NCBI RefSeq assembly: GCF_965227365.1
Contig: NZ_OZ245754.1
Span: 1,922,001 to 1,986,000, forward strand
From: Hwanghaeella sp965227365
GTDB lineage: Bacteria; Pseudomonadota; Alphaproteobacteria; UBA8366; Aestuariispiraceae
Direction: 5' to 3'
DNA: 64,000 nucleotides
Both the position numbers and the translations under genes were made by a program. Shown here in pieces: positions 43,548 to 53,022 of this stretch. The number at the start of each line of letters is the position of its first letter. Within the stretch, counting starts at the first letter, position 1. The notes beneath the pieces were generated by a model. It saw only the letters and a list, made by a program, of their open reading frames with translations, ran no database searches and had not been told where the DNA came from.

Positions 43548-45911
43548 CTAGCGGGGATTGAGGACGAGTATTCTGTCTTCCGTGGGTTGGATATCTTTGG
43601 GGCGTCCGTCGCTGCGGAAATAGCGACCGTCGCGCCAGTCTTCCAGCAGGTCGTCGTAATGCGGCGATAACGGGTTTCCGGATTGCCCGCCGGCCAGTGA
43701 GAATCGGCTGTTCGTCAGGTCCGACAAATCATAAACGGCACGAAAACCCGCGCCGTGTCCATGCCTGAACAGAGGATCGTCCGAAGGTCTGCTTTGTCCT
43801 CGGTTCAGCGTATGGTCCCCGCCGGATGTAGCGATGCGCAGGTTCGCCATCCCGTCCAGACCGGGAAGACGGCCGAGAAATCTATTCTCGAACACGGCGA
43901 CATGCGCCTTGGCCCAACGCCATTCCGCAATCTCGTCGCCGAAACGTTCCTGCAATTGCGATACGGTCGTTTCCAGCGATTCAGACAGGATCGTCGCACA
44001 ATCCTCGACGTCATCCGTTTGGATATTGTCGCACCAGGCCGCTTCCTCTCCCTTCAGGACGTTTATGACGAAGATTTCCTGCTCCTGCCAATAGGGCGGA
44101 TACGCGCCTTTCACCTCGTCCTTGGCCACCGCGATTGTCAGAACGTTCAGCCATGTGGCGTAGATGAGCGGTTCGGCCCTTTCCCGTTCCATACGTCCAT
44201 CCCAAGCGGTCAAAAGGGAAAGCGTCTGCTTTCCCAACTCGCTATCCGGTTCGGCGTTCGTCATCAGGGGCAGCAATTCAATAGCGGCGTCGGAGACGAT
44301 ATCCATCTGCCAATCGATGCTGTCCTCTATCGTCGTCCCACTGATGCCGGACAGCAGCAGGTCGAGCCGTTTGGCGCGGAAGGCGGGCGGCCATTCAGCG
44401 GAGATCAGATACGGAAAGGTTTCGTCGACCAATCTGTTGTTGGCATTGCGGATGATGCCCGAAGGCGGATCGAACACCTTCGGCAGTTCTTCATAACTGA
44501 GGAAACGATCCCAGTCGTAATGGCCGGTGCCACCATCGACAGGCAGCAACCCGTTCCCGTTTCGGCGCACGGGTATTCGACCCGGCGCGACCAGTCCAAT
44601 CGTGCCGGCCGTATCCGCATAATGAATGTTCTGCACTGGCGCGCCGTACAGGCGCATCGCATCTTCGAATTGCTGCCTATTTCCCGCCCGGTTCAGGCGG
44701 AACAGCGCTTCCGGGGTTCGGTCCTCTTCCTGAAGTCCCGGGAAGGCCAGGGCGAAGGCCGTGCCGAACCCCTCGCTGTCGAGGGGCCGGGGCGGGTCGT
44801 CCCACAGATCGCTGATGATCGGACCGTGATCGGTCGCTCGAATCGTCAGCTGGACCGGGTCGCCGAACCGGACCCGGATCGTTTCCTCGCGCCGGGCGAT
44901 ATCCTCCCAACCGAAACGCGTTTTGTAGTGCAGCCCGTCACCCGAGACGGTCTCGACGAACAGGTCCTGTGTGTCCGCATAGGTCGTGGTGAAACCCCAG
45001 GCGACCGTCGCGTTATGTCCTAGCAGGTGGAACGGTACGCCGGGCACGGTGACACCGGTGACTTGAAGATTGGGGGCATCGATACGCACGAAATACCACA
45101 GGTTCGGGGCCGTGAACCCCAAATGCGGATCGTTCGCCAGGATTGGGGCACCTGTTGCCGTATGCTCGCCGGATATCACCCAGGCGTTTGACGCTGTATC
45201 GGACTGAAGTTCAGGCGGGGCAGGGACATAACGATCGAGCAGCGCCCTGGCCTCGGGCGGAATGGTTACAGGATCGTGCGGCAGTGCTCCCGGCAAGAGC
45301 GCGCGGGTCTTCTCCTCTCCCAATTCTCGCAACAGTTTTTCCCGCGCCTGTTCGGACCGCATATTTGTCGCCAATTGAAAGGCCATCATGCGGCCCCAGA
45401 CGATGGAGTCGGCAGGCTTCCAGGGTTCGGGCTTGTGAAACAGAAGCTGAAACTCCGGCGGCAGCGGGCCATCCGTGGTTTCGATCCACGCATTGACGCC
45501 GGCTGCATAGGCATCGAGCGCCGCCAATACATCCGCCGGCAGATGCTTCAGCTGGGCTTCCGCCAACCGGTAGAAGCCTAGCGTACGAATGTAGCGATCC
45601 AGCCCGAGCGTGCTGGATCCAAGCAGTTCCGAAAGTCGGCCGGCGCCGATCCGGCGCGTCATTTCCATCTGCCACAAACGATCTTGGGCGTGGGTATAGC
45701 CAAGTGCAAAATAGGCGTCGTGGTCGTTCGCGGCGCGGATGGTGACAAGACCCCGGCCGTCTCTTTGAATCGCGGCTTGGGCATGCAGGCCCGGCAATTC
45801 GATTTCACCCGCTAGATCCGGTAGGGACATCTGGAACCGCACTGCGAAAAACCCGGCCGCGGCCGCCACGGTTACCATGATGAAAACCAGAATGCCGATT
45901 ACCCAACGCAT
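43548..45911 (-). CDS. Penicillin acylase-family N-terminal nucleophile hydrolase
   Basis: A 787-residue precursor of the penicillin/cephalosporin/acyl-homoserine-lactone acylase family. Residues 1-24 are a signal or anchor helix. The conserved GYTHAQDRLWQMEM motif is at about 71-84. Self-cleavage would occur before Ser241 in DTASNAWVISGEHT, giving an alpha chain of about 200 residues and a beta chain of about 545. Members hydrolyse beta-lactam side chains, quorum-sensing lactones or other N-acyl amides; substrate cannot be told from sequence alone. Confidence 0.92.
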   Translation of the reverse strand: MRWVIGILVFIMVTVAAAAGFFAVRFQMSLPDLAGEIELPGLHAQAAIQRDGRGLVTIRAANDHDAYFALGYTHAQDRLWQMEMTRRIGAGRLSELLGSSTLGLDRYIRTLGFYRLAEAQLKHLPADVLAALDAYAAGVNAWIETTDGPLPPEFQLLFHKPEPWKPADSIVWGRMMAFQLATNMRSEQAREKLLRELGEEKTRALLPGALPHDPVTIPPEARALLDRYVPAPPELQSDTASNAWVISGEHTATGAPILANDPHLGFTAPNLWYFVRIDAPNLQVTGVTVPGVPFHLLGHNATVAWGFTTTYADTQDLFVETVSGDGLHYKTRFGWEDIARREETIRVRFGDPVQLTIRATDHGPIISDLWDDPPRPLDSEGFGTAFALAFPGLQEEDRTPEALFRLNRAGNRQQFEDAMRLYGAPVQNIHYADTAGTIGLVAPGRIPVRRNGNGLLPVDGGTGHYDWDRFLSYEELPKVFDPPSGIIRNANNRLVDETFPYLISAEWPPAFRAKRLDLLLSGISGTTIEDSIDWQMDIVSDAAIELLPLMTNAEPDSELGKQTLSLLTAWDGRMERERAEPLIYATWLNVLTIAVAKDEVKGAYPPYWQEQEIFVINVLKGEEAAWCDNIQTDDVEDCATILSESLETTVSQLQERFGDEIAEWRWAKAHVAVFENRFLGRLPGLDGMANLRIATSGGDHTLNRGQSRPSDDPLFRHGHGAGFRAVYDLSDLTNSRFSLAGGQSGNPLSPHYDDLLEDWRDGRYFRSDGRPKDIQPTEDRILVLNPR

Positions 45912-46068
45912 TGCCTCACCCGCTCCCCAAGACCAGGGATTTGCCTGTTGCCGGCCTTGTTTGGCGCAATCCAGTCGCTACCTTGGCCGTATGACTTTAA
46001 CGCAACCCTGTTGAATACCTAGCGCGCGGCGATGCGGAAGGCCACCGCAGGACGGTGACAAACGGACG

Positions 46069-47124
46069 ATGAGACGAAATGTGACCGACGAGGCCGGGAG
46101 TGCGGGCGCTTTGACGGCAACGGCTGGCGGCGGCCGCTGGCCGGATTTGCGCGAGGTGCCATTCAAACCGCGGGCGCCTTGGTTCAACGGAGACCTTCAA
46201 ACCATCCGCAATTTCCTGGTCGTCGAGGGGTTGGGCCGAGGACCGGCGCCACCTGCTTCCCGCCGCATGGAACTCCCTTTGAACGACGGTACCGGGGATC
46301 GTCTGCTTGCCGATTATTCGCAAGGCGAGGAAGGGCGGGGGCTGATTGTGCTGATCCATGGGCTAAGCGGTTGTTCCGCGTCCGCCTACATGAAGGCATC
46401 TGCCGCTGCTTTCGACGCGGCCGGGTATTCGACGCTGCGCCTGAACTTGCGGGGCGCCGGCCCATCAGCGGGCCTAAGCAGCGACTGCTATCACAGCGGC
46501 CGGACGGAAGACCTAGCCAACGCTTTGAGGACTTTGCAGGACCAGGACGACAGGATTTTTCAGCGCGGTTTGTGTCTGGTGGGATATTCGCTGGGCGGGA
46601 ACATGCTGCTGAAATTCCTGGCCGAGTATGCCGGTGATTTTCCGGTAACGGCGGCTGCGACGGTTTGCGCGCCGATCGATTTGGCTGCCGCATCGCGGTG
46701 GTTCGATCGACGCCGCAACCGGATTTACCAGCGTCGGCTGCTCAATTGGATGCTTCGTGACGCGGTTCGTCTGCCGCTGTCATCGACGCAGCGCGACGCG
46801 ATCATGGCGGCCAGAACGGTTTATGGGTTCGACGAGGTTTTCACCGCACCGCGATTCGGCTTTGAAAGCGCGGATGATTACTACGCCAAGAGCAGCGCCC
46901 GGCGCTTTCTGTCAGGCATTGAAACGCCTAGTTTGCTGGTTGAGGCACAGGATGATCCCTGGGTACCGACCGCCAGCTATGACAATGTGGATTGGTCGGT
47001 ATTGCCACGTCTCCATCGCTTGTCCGCGGAGGGGGGCGGTCATGTTGGATTCCATGACAATGCGTCGCGGGTTCCTTGGCATGATCGGAGGATTTTGTCG
47101 TTCTTTGAATGGGTTGCGGGGTGA
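46069..47124 (+). CDS. YheT-type alpha/beta hydrolase
   Basis: A 351-residue serine hydrolase of the YheT/EMB8 group. The N-terminal region has PFKPRAPWFNGDLQTI as in YheT, the oxyanion loop LIHGLSGCSAS, and the nucleophile Ser174 in GYSLGGNMLLKFL. The acid is in DDPWVP and the His in EGGGHVGFHD. Relatives are lipases/esterases of uncertain substrate. A secreted hypothetical protein follows after 5 nt. Confidence 0.9.
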   Translation: MRRNVTDEAGSAGALTATAGGGRWPDLREVPFKPRAPWFNGDLQTIRNFLVVEGLGRGPAPPASRRMELPLNDGTGDRLLADYSQGEEGRGLIVLIHGLSGCSASAYMKASAAAFDAAGYSTLRLNLRGAGPSAGLSSDCYHSGRTEDLANALRTLQDQDDRIFQRGLCLVGYSLGGNMLLKFLAEYAGDFPVTAAATVCAPIDLAAASRWFDRRRNRIYQRRLLNWMLRDAVRLPLSSTQRDAIMAARTVYGFDEVFTAPRFGFESADDYYAKSSARRFLSGIETPSLLVEAQDDPWVPTASYDNVDWSVLPRLHRLSAEGGGHVGFHDNASRVPWHDRRILSFFEWVAG

Positions 47125-47129
47125 GGTTT

Positions 47130-47678
47130 ATGTTTAACGGTCCGAATGACGGCGGCAGGCTCTTGTCCCGCAGGATGTTTCTCGCTCTTGCGGCTATCGG
47201 CTGTTTGTCGCTTTCCGACACGGTGCGGGCCGAGATCCTGACGAAGGGCAGCTTCGGGAGCCGGGAGGCCTATCTGAAACGGGTGCAGGATCTTTCCGGC
47301 GCGCTCGGCGCCTTGCCGCGGTCGGATGAACGAAACCGTGCGGAAATGCGCGCGATCGCATCAACCCTTTCGGCTGCCGTAAAGGATATGTTGTTCAACG
47401 AAGCCCAAGCCCGCGACGGAAAGGTTGCCCCGCCTGCTTCGGCTTTGCAGGTGCCGTCTGGTCCTTCAAAACCGGGCGAGGCCGGTGATGAAACGGTTCC
47501 GATTGCGAAAATCCCGGATGATTGGCTGCTGTTGAAGGGCGGGCAGGTGCAGGACGATGCTGCGGACCTTCTCGCCTTGTTGGAGGATGAGGGCGAACCG
47601 GTATCCTCCGCCGCAATCGACGGTCTGGTAAATGCGATCACGCTTGCTGTTTCCGAGCTGAACCGGCCCGGATCTTGA
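47130..47678 (+). CDS. Hypothetical exported protein
   Basis: A 182-residue protein. An N-terminal export signal (SRRMFLALAAIGCLSLSD) contains an Arg pair; it could be Sec or Tat. The mature part is helical and polar, with a proline-rich linker (about 98-118) between two helical segments. GAGG is four bases before ATG 47130. Its start is 5 nt after the YheT-type gene, so they probably form an operon. Function unknown. Confidence 0.68.
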   Translation: MFNGPNDGGRLLSRRMFLALAAIGCLSLSDTVRAEILTKGSFGSREAYLKRVQDLSGALGALPRSDERNRAEMRAIASTLSAAVKDMLFNEAQARDGKVAPPASALQVPSGPSKPGEAGDETVPIAKIPDDWLLLKGGQVQDDAADLLALLEDEGEPVSSAAIDGLVNAITLAVSELNRPGS

Positions 47679-47689
47679 CCCAAACAGGT

Positions 47690-47720
47690 ACGCCGGGACC
47701 TCGCGGTTCCCGGCGTTTCC
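47690..47720 (+). terminator. Weak terminator hairpin between convergent genes
   Basis: ACGCCGGGA and TCCCGGCGT form a perfect 9-bp stem around a 9-nt loop, but the downstream T-run is short (TTT). It lies between the secreted hypothetical gene and the end of metY. Confidence 0.6.
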
Positions 47721-47741
47721 GTTGATCGGCTGTTCGATCCA

Positions 47742-49040
47742 CTATTTCTGAGAGGCGTCCAGGGCCTGTGACAGATCGGCGAGGATGTCGTCGATATGCT
47801 CAATCCCGATGGACAGGCGGACATAGGAATCCGTTACACCGGTCGATTGCTGCTCTTCCGGCGTCAATTGGGAATGGGTGGTCGTTGCCGGATGAATGGC
47901 AAGCGATCGGGCATCGCCGATATTGGCGACATGGTAGAACAGTTTCAGTGCGTCGATGAACTTTGCCCCGGCTTCCTTGCCGCCTTTGATGTGGAACCCG
48001 ACCAGCGCGCCCAAGCCTTTCTTCAGGTATGCCTCGGCCCGGCGTTTGTTTTCGCCCTCCTGAACGCTCGGATGGATGATGTCGGTCACCGCCGAATGCG
48101 TTTTCAGGAAGTCGACCACACCCAAGGCATTGGCATTATGCTCGCGCATCCTAAGCGGCAGCGTTTCCAGGCCTTGGATGAACTGGAAGGCGTTGAAGGG
48201 GCTCATCGCGCTGCCCAGGTCGCGCAGCAGTGTCACGCGTGCCTTGATGATATAGGCGACCGGCCCGATCGGTTTGACGGCTTCGGTCCAGACCGCGCCA
48301 TGATAGCTGGGGTCGGGCTGGTTAAGATAGGGCTGGCGATCCTTGAAATCCGCCCAGGGGAAGGCGCCGCTGTCGACGATCAGACCGCCGATGGAAGTGC
48401 CGTGGCCGCCGATGTATTTGGTTGAGGAATAGACGACAATTGCAGCCCCGTGGTCGAACGGGCGGCAGGTGACCGGCGCAGCCGTATTGTCGACGATCAA
48501 CGGTATACCGAATTCTCGACCGATGGCCGCGACTTCGGCTATCGGAAAGACCCGCAGTTTCGGGTTCGGCAAGGTCTCCGCGTAATAGGCGCGGGTCTTG
48601 TCGTCGGTCGCGCGGCGGAAGGCTTCAGGATCGGACGGATCGACGAAGCGAACCTCGATTCCCTGATCCTTTAGGGTATTGGCGAACAGGTTCCAGGTGC
48701 CGCCGTAAAGGTCCGTGGAACTGACGATATTGTCGCCGGCATGGGCGATATTCTGGATCGCGAAGGCGCTGGCGGCCTGGCCCGAAGACAGGGCGAGGGA
48801 GGCGACGCCGCCCTCAAGGGCCGCGATGCGCTGTTCCAGGACATCGACGGTCGGGTTCATGATGCGGGAATAGATGTTGCCCAACTCTTCCAGCGAAAAG
48901 AGTTTGCGGGCATGTTCCGCACTTTCGAACTGATAGGACGTCGTCTGATAAATCGGAACCGCGACCGCGTTCGTGGTCGGATCTGCGCGATAGCCCGCAT
49001 GCAAGGCTATGGTTTCGGGATTCTGGCTGTTGGTTGTCAT
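47742..49040 (-). CDS. metY: O-acetylhomoserine aminocarboxypropyltransferase (sulfhydrylase)
   Basis: A 432-residue Cys/Met-metabolism PLP enzyme that makes homocysteine (or methionine) from O-acetylhomoserine and sulfide (or methanethiol). The PLP lysine is in VVYSSTKYIGGHGTSIGG. MetY-type features are the start PETIALHAGYRADPTT and the NIYSRIMNPT motif. A SAM-II riboswitch and terminator precede it, consistent with feedback by S-adenosylmethionine. The leader from aptamer to start codon is about 220 nt. Confidence 0.95.
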   Translation of the reverse strand: MTTNSQNPETIALHAGYRADPTTNAVAVPIYQTTSYQFESAEHARKLFSLEELGNIYSRIMNPTVDVLEQRIAALEGGVASLALSSGQAASAFAIQNIAHAGDNIVSSTDLYGGTWNLFANTLKDQGIEVRFVDPSDPEAFRRATDDKTRAYYAETLPNPKLRVFPIAEVAAIGREFGIPLIVDNTAAPVTCRPFDHGAAIVVYSSTKYIGGHGTSIGGLIVDSGAFPWADFKDRQPYLNQPDPSYHGAVWTEAVKPIGPVAYIIKARVTLLRDLGSAMSPFNAFQFIQGLETLPLRMREHNANALGVVDFLKTHSAVTDIIHPSVQEGENKRRAEAYLKKGLGALVGFHIKGGKEAGAKFIDALKLFYHVANIGDARSLAIHPATTTHSQLTPEEQQSTGVTDSYVRLSIGIEHIDDILADLSQALDASQK

Positions 49041-49212
49041 GGCGACACCCTCCGTTGTTAACCGTTCTTGTCACGAGGGCACGTTTCCGTGTCGCTTTAG
49101 CTGTTGGTAACGCGGAGCAAGCTGTCCCTCAAATCACCGCGGACCCAAGTCTGATCAGTCAGGCTGGGTCATTGGGCGCCGAGCGTCATCCGGTACAATG
49201 CGGGAAGGGCAT

Positions 49213-49239
49213 TAAAAAACCGGCCCTGAGACGGCCGGT
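49213..49239 (-). terminator. Intrinsic terminator in the metY leader
   Basis: On the minus strand ACCGGCC pairs with GGCCGGT around a 7-nt loop and is followed by five further T residues. It lies between the SAM-II aptamer and metY, so riboswitch control may act on transcription. Confidence 0.88.
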
Positions 49240-49261
49240 GAGAGGGGGACTTCGCCCCGAC

Positions 49262-49318
49262 ACCCTCTTTAGCCGTGTTTATAAAGCGCCCGCAAGCTAG
49301 GACTCAAATCAGCGCTGA
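49262..49318 (-). ncRNA. SAM-II riboswitch (metA/metX motif)
   Basis: The minus strand matches the SAM-II consensus: a 5' arm AGCGCTGATTT, then GCTTGCGGGCGCT with the closing GCGCT, the A/T-rich TTTATAAAC segment, and the pseudoknot-forming GGCTAAAGAGGG. This follows the known metX SAM-II aptamer almost segment for segment, with P1 formed by AGCGC (49316-49312) and GCGCT (49289-49285). It should bind S-adenosylmethionine and reduce metY expression. Confidence 0.92.
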
Positions 49319-49323
49319 GGCGG

Positions 49324-49351
49324 AAATTAGCTGAATTGGCTGTCGGGTCAA
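49324..49351 (-). promoter_or_regulatory. Predicted promoter of the metY leader
   Basis: On the minus strand TTGACC (49351-49346) and TAATTT (49329-49324) are 16 bp apart. Transcription would begin at or just before the first base of the riboswitch aptamer. Confidence 0.45.
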
Positions 49352-49500
49352 GTGGCAAAACGGGATAGAGCGCAGACGCTTTGGAATGATGCCCAGGCAA
49401 CAGATTGATCCGGCGGGCAGGGACTACTATTCAACAAAACACGAATGCGGACCGTTCGACTCTGTCCTGCGGTTCAAAGAACAAGAGTGAAGGGGTGGAA

Positions 49501-50640
49501 ATGGATTTCTCCTGGTCCGAGGAACAGACGGCGTTCCAAGACATGGCACGCAACTTCGCGCAGAACGAGATGCTGCCGCATGCCGCCGAATGGGATGAGA
49601 ACTCGATCTTTCCCGAGGAAACCCTTCGCCAGGCCGCGGCGCTGGGATTTGGCGGGATCTACTGTGCCGAGGAACATGGCGGGTCCGCCCTGACGCGTCT
49701 CGATGCGGCGATCATCTTCGAGGAATTGGCGGCCGCCTGTCCGTCGACCGCCGCTTACATCTCCATCCACAACATGGCCGCTTGGATGATCGATCGCTTC
49801 GGCGGGGACGAGCAGCGATCGCGTTTTCTGCCGAAACTGATGACCATGGATCATTTCGCGTCCTATTGCCTCACCGAGCCGGGGGCAGGATCGGACGCTG
49901 CAAGTCTGCGGACGCGCGCCGTTCGGGACGGTGACGATTACGTCATCAATGGCAGCAAGGCCTTTATTTCCGGCGGGGGACGCAGCGACCTTTACGTCAC
50001 AATGGTGCGAACGGGAGACGAAGGCCCCGGCGGAATAACCTGTATCGCGATCCCGTCCGACACGCCGGGCGTCAGTTTCGGGGCACAGGAAAAGAAGCTT
50101 GGTTGGCATTCCCAGCCGACCGCCATGGTCAATTTCGAGGACGCGTGTGTTCCCGTCGCATACCGTATCGGTGACGAGGGCGAAGGGTTCAAAATCGCAA
50201 TGCAGGGGCTGGACGGCGGCCGGATCAATATCGGCGCCTGTTCGCTGGGCGGTGCGCGTGCCGCATTGGAAGCGACCAAAGCCTATATGGGCGAACGTAA
50301 ACAGTTCGGGAAGACGCTGGCACAGTTTCAGGCATTGCAGTTCCGCGTTGCCGATATGGCGACCGAACTTGAAGCCGCCAGGTTGATGCTTCACCGCGCG
50401 GCAACACTGGTCGACAAGAAGGACCCGGCCGCGACCATGCATGCAGCGATGGCCAAGCGGTTCGCGACCGATGCGGGCTTCGAGATTTGTAACCAGGCGC
50501 TGCAGCTGCACGGCGGTTATGGATATCTGCGCGATTATCCCATCGAACGCTATTTGCGCGATCTGCGCGTCCATCAAATCCTGGAAGGCACAAACGAAGT
50601 GATGCGTTTGATCATCGCCCGCCAGCAGTTGGCGGGGTAG
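49501..50640 (+). CDS. Isobutyryl-CoA dehydrogenase (acyl-CoA dehydrogenase family)
   Basis: A 379-residue FAD acyl-CoA dehydrogenase. Family signatures are CLTEPGAGSDAASLRT and the C-terminal QLHGGYGYLRDYPIERYLRD; the catalytic base is Glu362 in LEGTNEVMR, the position used by short-chain enzymes including isobutyryl-CoA dehydrogenase (ACAD8). The next two genes are the following steps of valine breakdown, which supports the specific assignment. ATG 49501 begins the conserved MDFSWSEEQ; GAAGGGG precedes it. Confidence 0.9.
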   Translation: MDFSWSEEQTAFQDMARNFAQNEMLPHAAEWDENSIFPEETLRQAAALGFGGIYCAEEHGGSALTRLDAAIIFEELAAACPSTAAYISIHNMAAWMIDRFGGDEQRSRFLPKLMTMDHFASYCLTEPGAGSDAASLRTRAVRDGDDYVINGSKAFISGGGRSDLYVTMVRTGDEGPGGITCIAIPSDTPGVSFGAQEKKLGWHSQPTAMVNFEDACVPVAYRIGDEGEGFKIAMQGLDGGRINIGACSLGGARAALEATKAYMGERKQFGKTLAQFQALQFRVADMATELEAARLMLHRAATLVDKKDPAATMHAAMAKRFATDAGFEICNQALQLHGGYGYLRDYPIERYLRDLRVHQILEGTNEVMRLIIARQQLAG

Positions 50641-50717
50641 TCTGCCGGCAAAACCCGACCATTGTGGCGGCGTAACGCCGCTGCTTGTTCCGTGAATCGA
50701 GTGAGTAAGGAAATCCT

Positions 50718-51779
50718 ATGACCGAAGAGGCCGAAGTCCTTTTTGAAACCCGCGGGCCGTTGGGGCTCGTCACCTTGAACCGACCCAAAGCCTTGAATTC
50801 ATTGACCTTGAACATGATCCGACTGGTCGACGCACAACTTCGGACCTGGGCGGACGACGATGCGATCAAGGCCATTGTCCTGCTTGGCGCGGGGGAGAAG
50901 GCCTTCTGCGCCGGCGGCGACGTGGTGAGTTTGGCAAAGGAATGGGATGGGGTTGAACAGTTGCGGAAGGACTTCTTCCGCGAAGAGTACATCCTGAATG
51001 CGCTTATCCATACTTATCCCAAGCCCTATATTCCCCTGGTGGATGGCATCTCCATGGGCGGCGGGGTTGGTATGTCGGTCCACGGGTCGCATCGCGTTGT
51101 CAGCGAGAAGGTACTTTTCGCCATGCCGGAAACGACCATCGGCCTGTTTCCGGATGTCGGCGGAACCTGGTTCCTCCCGAAACTGCGAGGGGAGGTCGGC
51201 ACCTATCTGGCCCTGACCAATTCCAGGCTGAAGGCGCCGGATGTCGTTTATGCCGGCGTTTACGATTCCTTCGTTCCCAGCGCGAACCTGCCGGGCTTGC
51301 TGGATGCCCTGGCAACGGCCGACTGGCTGGGGGAAGATCTTCATGCCATAGCGGGCAATATTATTGGTGGGTTCCAGAAACATGCCGGTGAACCGACCCT
51401 GGCGGAGCACCAGGCCGTGATCGACCGCTGTTTCGGTCATGACAGCCTTCCAGACATTCTCGCGGCGCTGGATGCCGAGGGCACGGAATTCTCGTCTCAG
51501 GCCGCGCAGGCCATCCGTGAGAAATCGCCCCTGATGTCGTCGGTGACCCTGCGTCAGTTAAGGAAAGGTGCGCCGCTCAGCTTCAACGACTGCATGATCC
51601 TGGAGTATCGGATGACGCAGGCCTGCATGGCGGGGACCGAGTTTTTCGAGGGGGTCCGCGCCTTGCTGATCGACAAGGACAAGAACCCGAAATGGTCGCC
51701 CGCCAAATTGGAGGACGTGACCGAAGAGATGATAGAGCGTCATTTCGCCTCGTTGGGTGACGAGGACCTGAAGCTCTAG
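50718..51779 (+). CDS. 3-hydroxyisobutyryl-CoA hydrolase
   Basis: A 353-residue crotonase-family thioesterase. The oxyanion segments are FCAGGDVVSLAKEW and DGISMGGGVGMSVHGSHRV, with the acid in FAMPETTIGLFPDVGG; the longer C-terminal part (about 230-350) is characteristic of 3-hydroxyisobutyryl-CoA hydrolases rather than hydratases. It lies between isobutyryl-CoA dehydrogenase and 3-hydroxyisobutyrate dehydrogenase. AAGGAAA precedes ATG 50718. No separate methacrylyl-CoA hydratase gene is in the window. Confidence 0.92.
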   Translation: MTEEAEVLFETRGPLGLVTLNRPKALNSLTLNMIRLVDAQLRTWADDDAIKAIVLLGAGEKAFCAGGDVVSLAKEWDGVEQLRKDFFREEYILNALIHTYPKPYIPLVDGISMGGGVGMSVHGSHRVVSEKVLFAMPETTIGLFPDVGGTWFLPKLRGEVGTYLALTNSRLKAPDVVYAGVYDSFVPSANLPGLLDALATADWLGEDLHAIAGNIIGGFQKHAGEPTLAEHQAVIDRCFGHDSLPDILAALDAEGTEFSSQAAQAIREKSPLMSSVTLRQLRKGAPLSFNDCMILEYRMTQACMAGTEFFEGVRALLIDKDKNPKWSPAKLEDVTEEMIERHFASLGDEDLKL

Positions 51780-51833
51780 AAACCGAAACAGACGGAAACG
51801 GGCCGGTCGAACCGGTCGCAACGGGAGGAAAAG

Positions 51834-52712
51834 ATGCCAGTAGTCGGTTTTATCGGTGTCGGAAACATGGGCGGGCCGATGGCCGCCAATCTGATCAAGG
51901 CTGGAATGACCGTAAAGGCGTTCGACCTTTCCCAGGAAGCGGTGGACAAGGCTGTTGCCGACGGGGCAACGGCGGTGGCCAGCGCAGCGGAGGCGGCGCT
52001 CGACTCCGATGTCGTGATCACCATGCTGCCGGCGGGCAAACATGTTCGCGCGGTTTACGAGGGCGAAGTGATCGGCCATGGGAAGGAAGGCGCGCTTTTC
52101 ATCGATTGCTCGACCATAGACGTCGAGACCACGCGTGATGTGAACAAGGCCGCGACCGACAAAGGATTCGACATGGTCGATGCGCCGGTTTCGGGCGGTA
52201 TCATGGGGGCGGCGGCCGGCACGTTGACCTTCATGTGCGGCGGCACGGATGCGGCTTTCGACAGGGCAAAGCCGTATCTTGAGATCATGGGCAAGACGAT
52301 CGTTCACGCCGGCGGCGCCGGGAACGGCCAGGCGGCGAAGATCTGCAACAACATGATGCTCGGGATCCAGATGGTTTCGGTTTGCGAGGCTTTCGCCCTT
52401 GCGGAGAAACTCGGCCTCGACGCCCAGAAACTGTTCGACGTCTCGTCGACCGCCAGCGGACAATGCTGGTCGTTGACCACCTATTGCCCGGTCCCAGGAC
52501 CTGTGCCGACCTCGCCGGCGAACCGGGACTATGCGCCGGGATTCACCGCGGCGATGATGGTGAAGGACATGAACCTGTCGCAGGACGCGGCGAAGTCCTT
52601 CGGTGCACAGACGCCTCTGGGGGCGGCGGCGGCCGAACTGTATGAGAGGTTCTGTGAGAGCGGATCGGCGGGTGTCGACTTTTCCGGCATCATTAAGATG
52701 CTGAAGGGATGA
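51834..52712 (+). CDS. mmsB: 3-hydroxyisobutyrate dehydrogenase
   Basis: A 292-residue NAD-dependent beta-hydroxyacid dehydrogenase. The Rossmann motif VGFIGVGNMGGPMAANL is at the start, the substrate-binding DAPVSGGIMGA at about 117-127, and the catalytic lysine is Lys169 in GNGQAAKICNNMMLG. It oxidises 3-hydroxyisobutyrate to methylmalonate semialdehyde. GGGAGGAAAAG precedes ATG 51834. Last gene of the valine operon. Confidence 0.94.
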   Translation: MPVVGFIGVGNMGGPMAANLIKAGMTVKAFDLSQEAVDKAVADGATAVASAAEAALDSDVVITMLPAGKHVRAVYEGEVIGHGKEGALFIDCSTIDVETTRDVNKAATDKGFDMVDAPVSGGIMGAAAGTLTFMCGGTDAAFDRAKPYLEIMGKTIVHAGGAGNGQAAKICNNMMLGIQMVSVCEAFALAEKLGLDAQKLFDVSSTASGQCWSLTTYCPVPGPVPTSPANRDYAPGFTAAMMVKDMNLSQDAAKSFGAQTPLGAAAAELYERFCESGSAGVDFSGIIKMLKG

Positions 52713-53022
52713 GCCATTCGGGGCTGGTCGTTTTTCGGCCGGTCCGACATGCCCCGACCTTGCGCCGGGTGGTTATCGCGCTCTCCGATTCGGATCACAC
52801 TGTCGGCCAAGTCCGCGAAACTAATGGATCTTGGCACTAAATGTGTATGTTTCGGGCGGTAATGGACGAGATTTCCGCACGGTGCTTGTGTATTCGCGCA
52901 AGTAACGGCAAATTTGTCCCAGGTTCATGGAGCGAATTCCATAATCCTGTTGAGGAAGGGGAGGGCGGACCGCTTTTGGCGCGATGCACTTTGGTCAACA
53001 CAAATAGGTAAGAGGGCTTCCC
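52713..53022. other. Intergenic region before the LdtR-like gene
   Basis: About 310 bp. A GGGGC...GCCCC imperfect hairpin near 52720-52755 has no T-run; it may be a weak end of the valine operon. The part from 52850 on probably contains the regulator's promoter. No gene seen. Confidence 0.45.
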
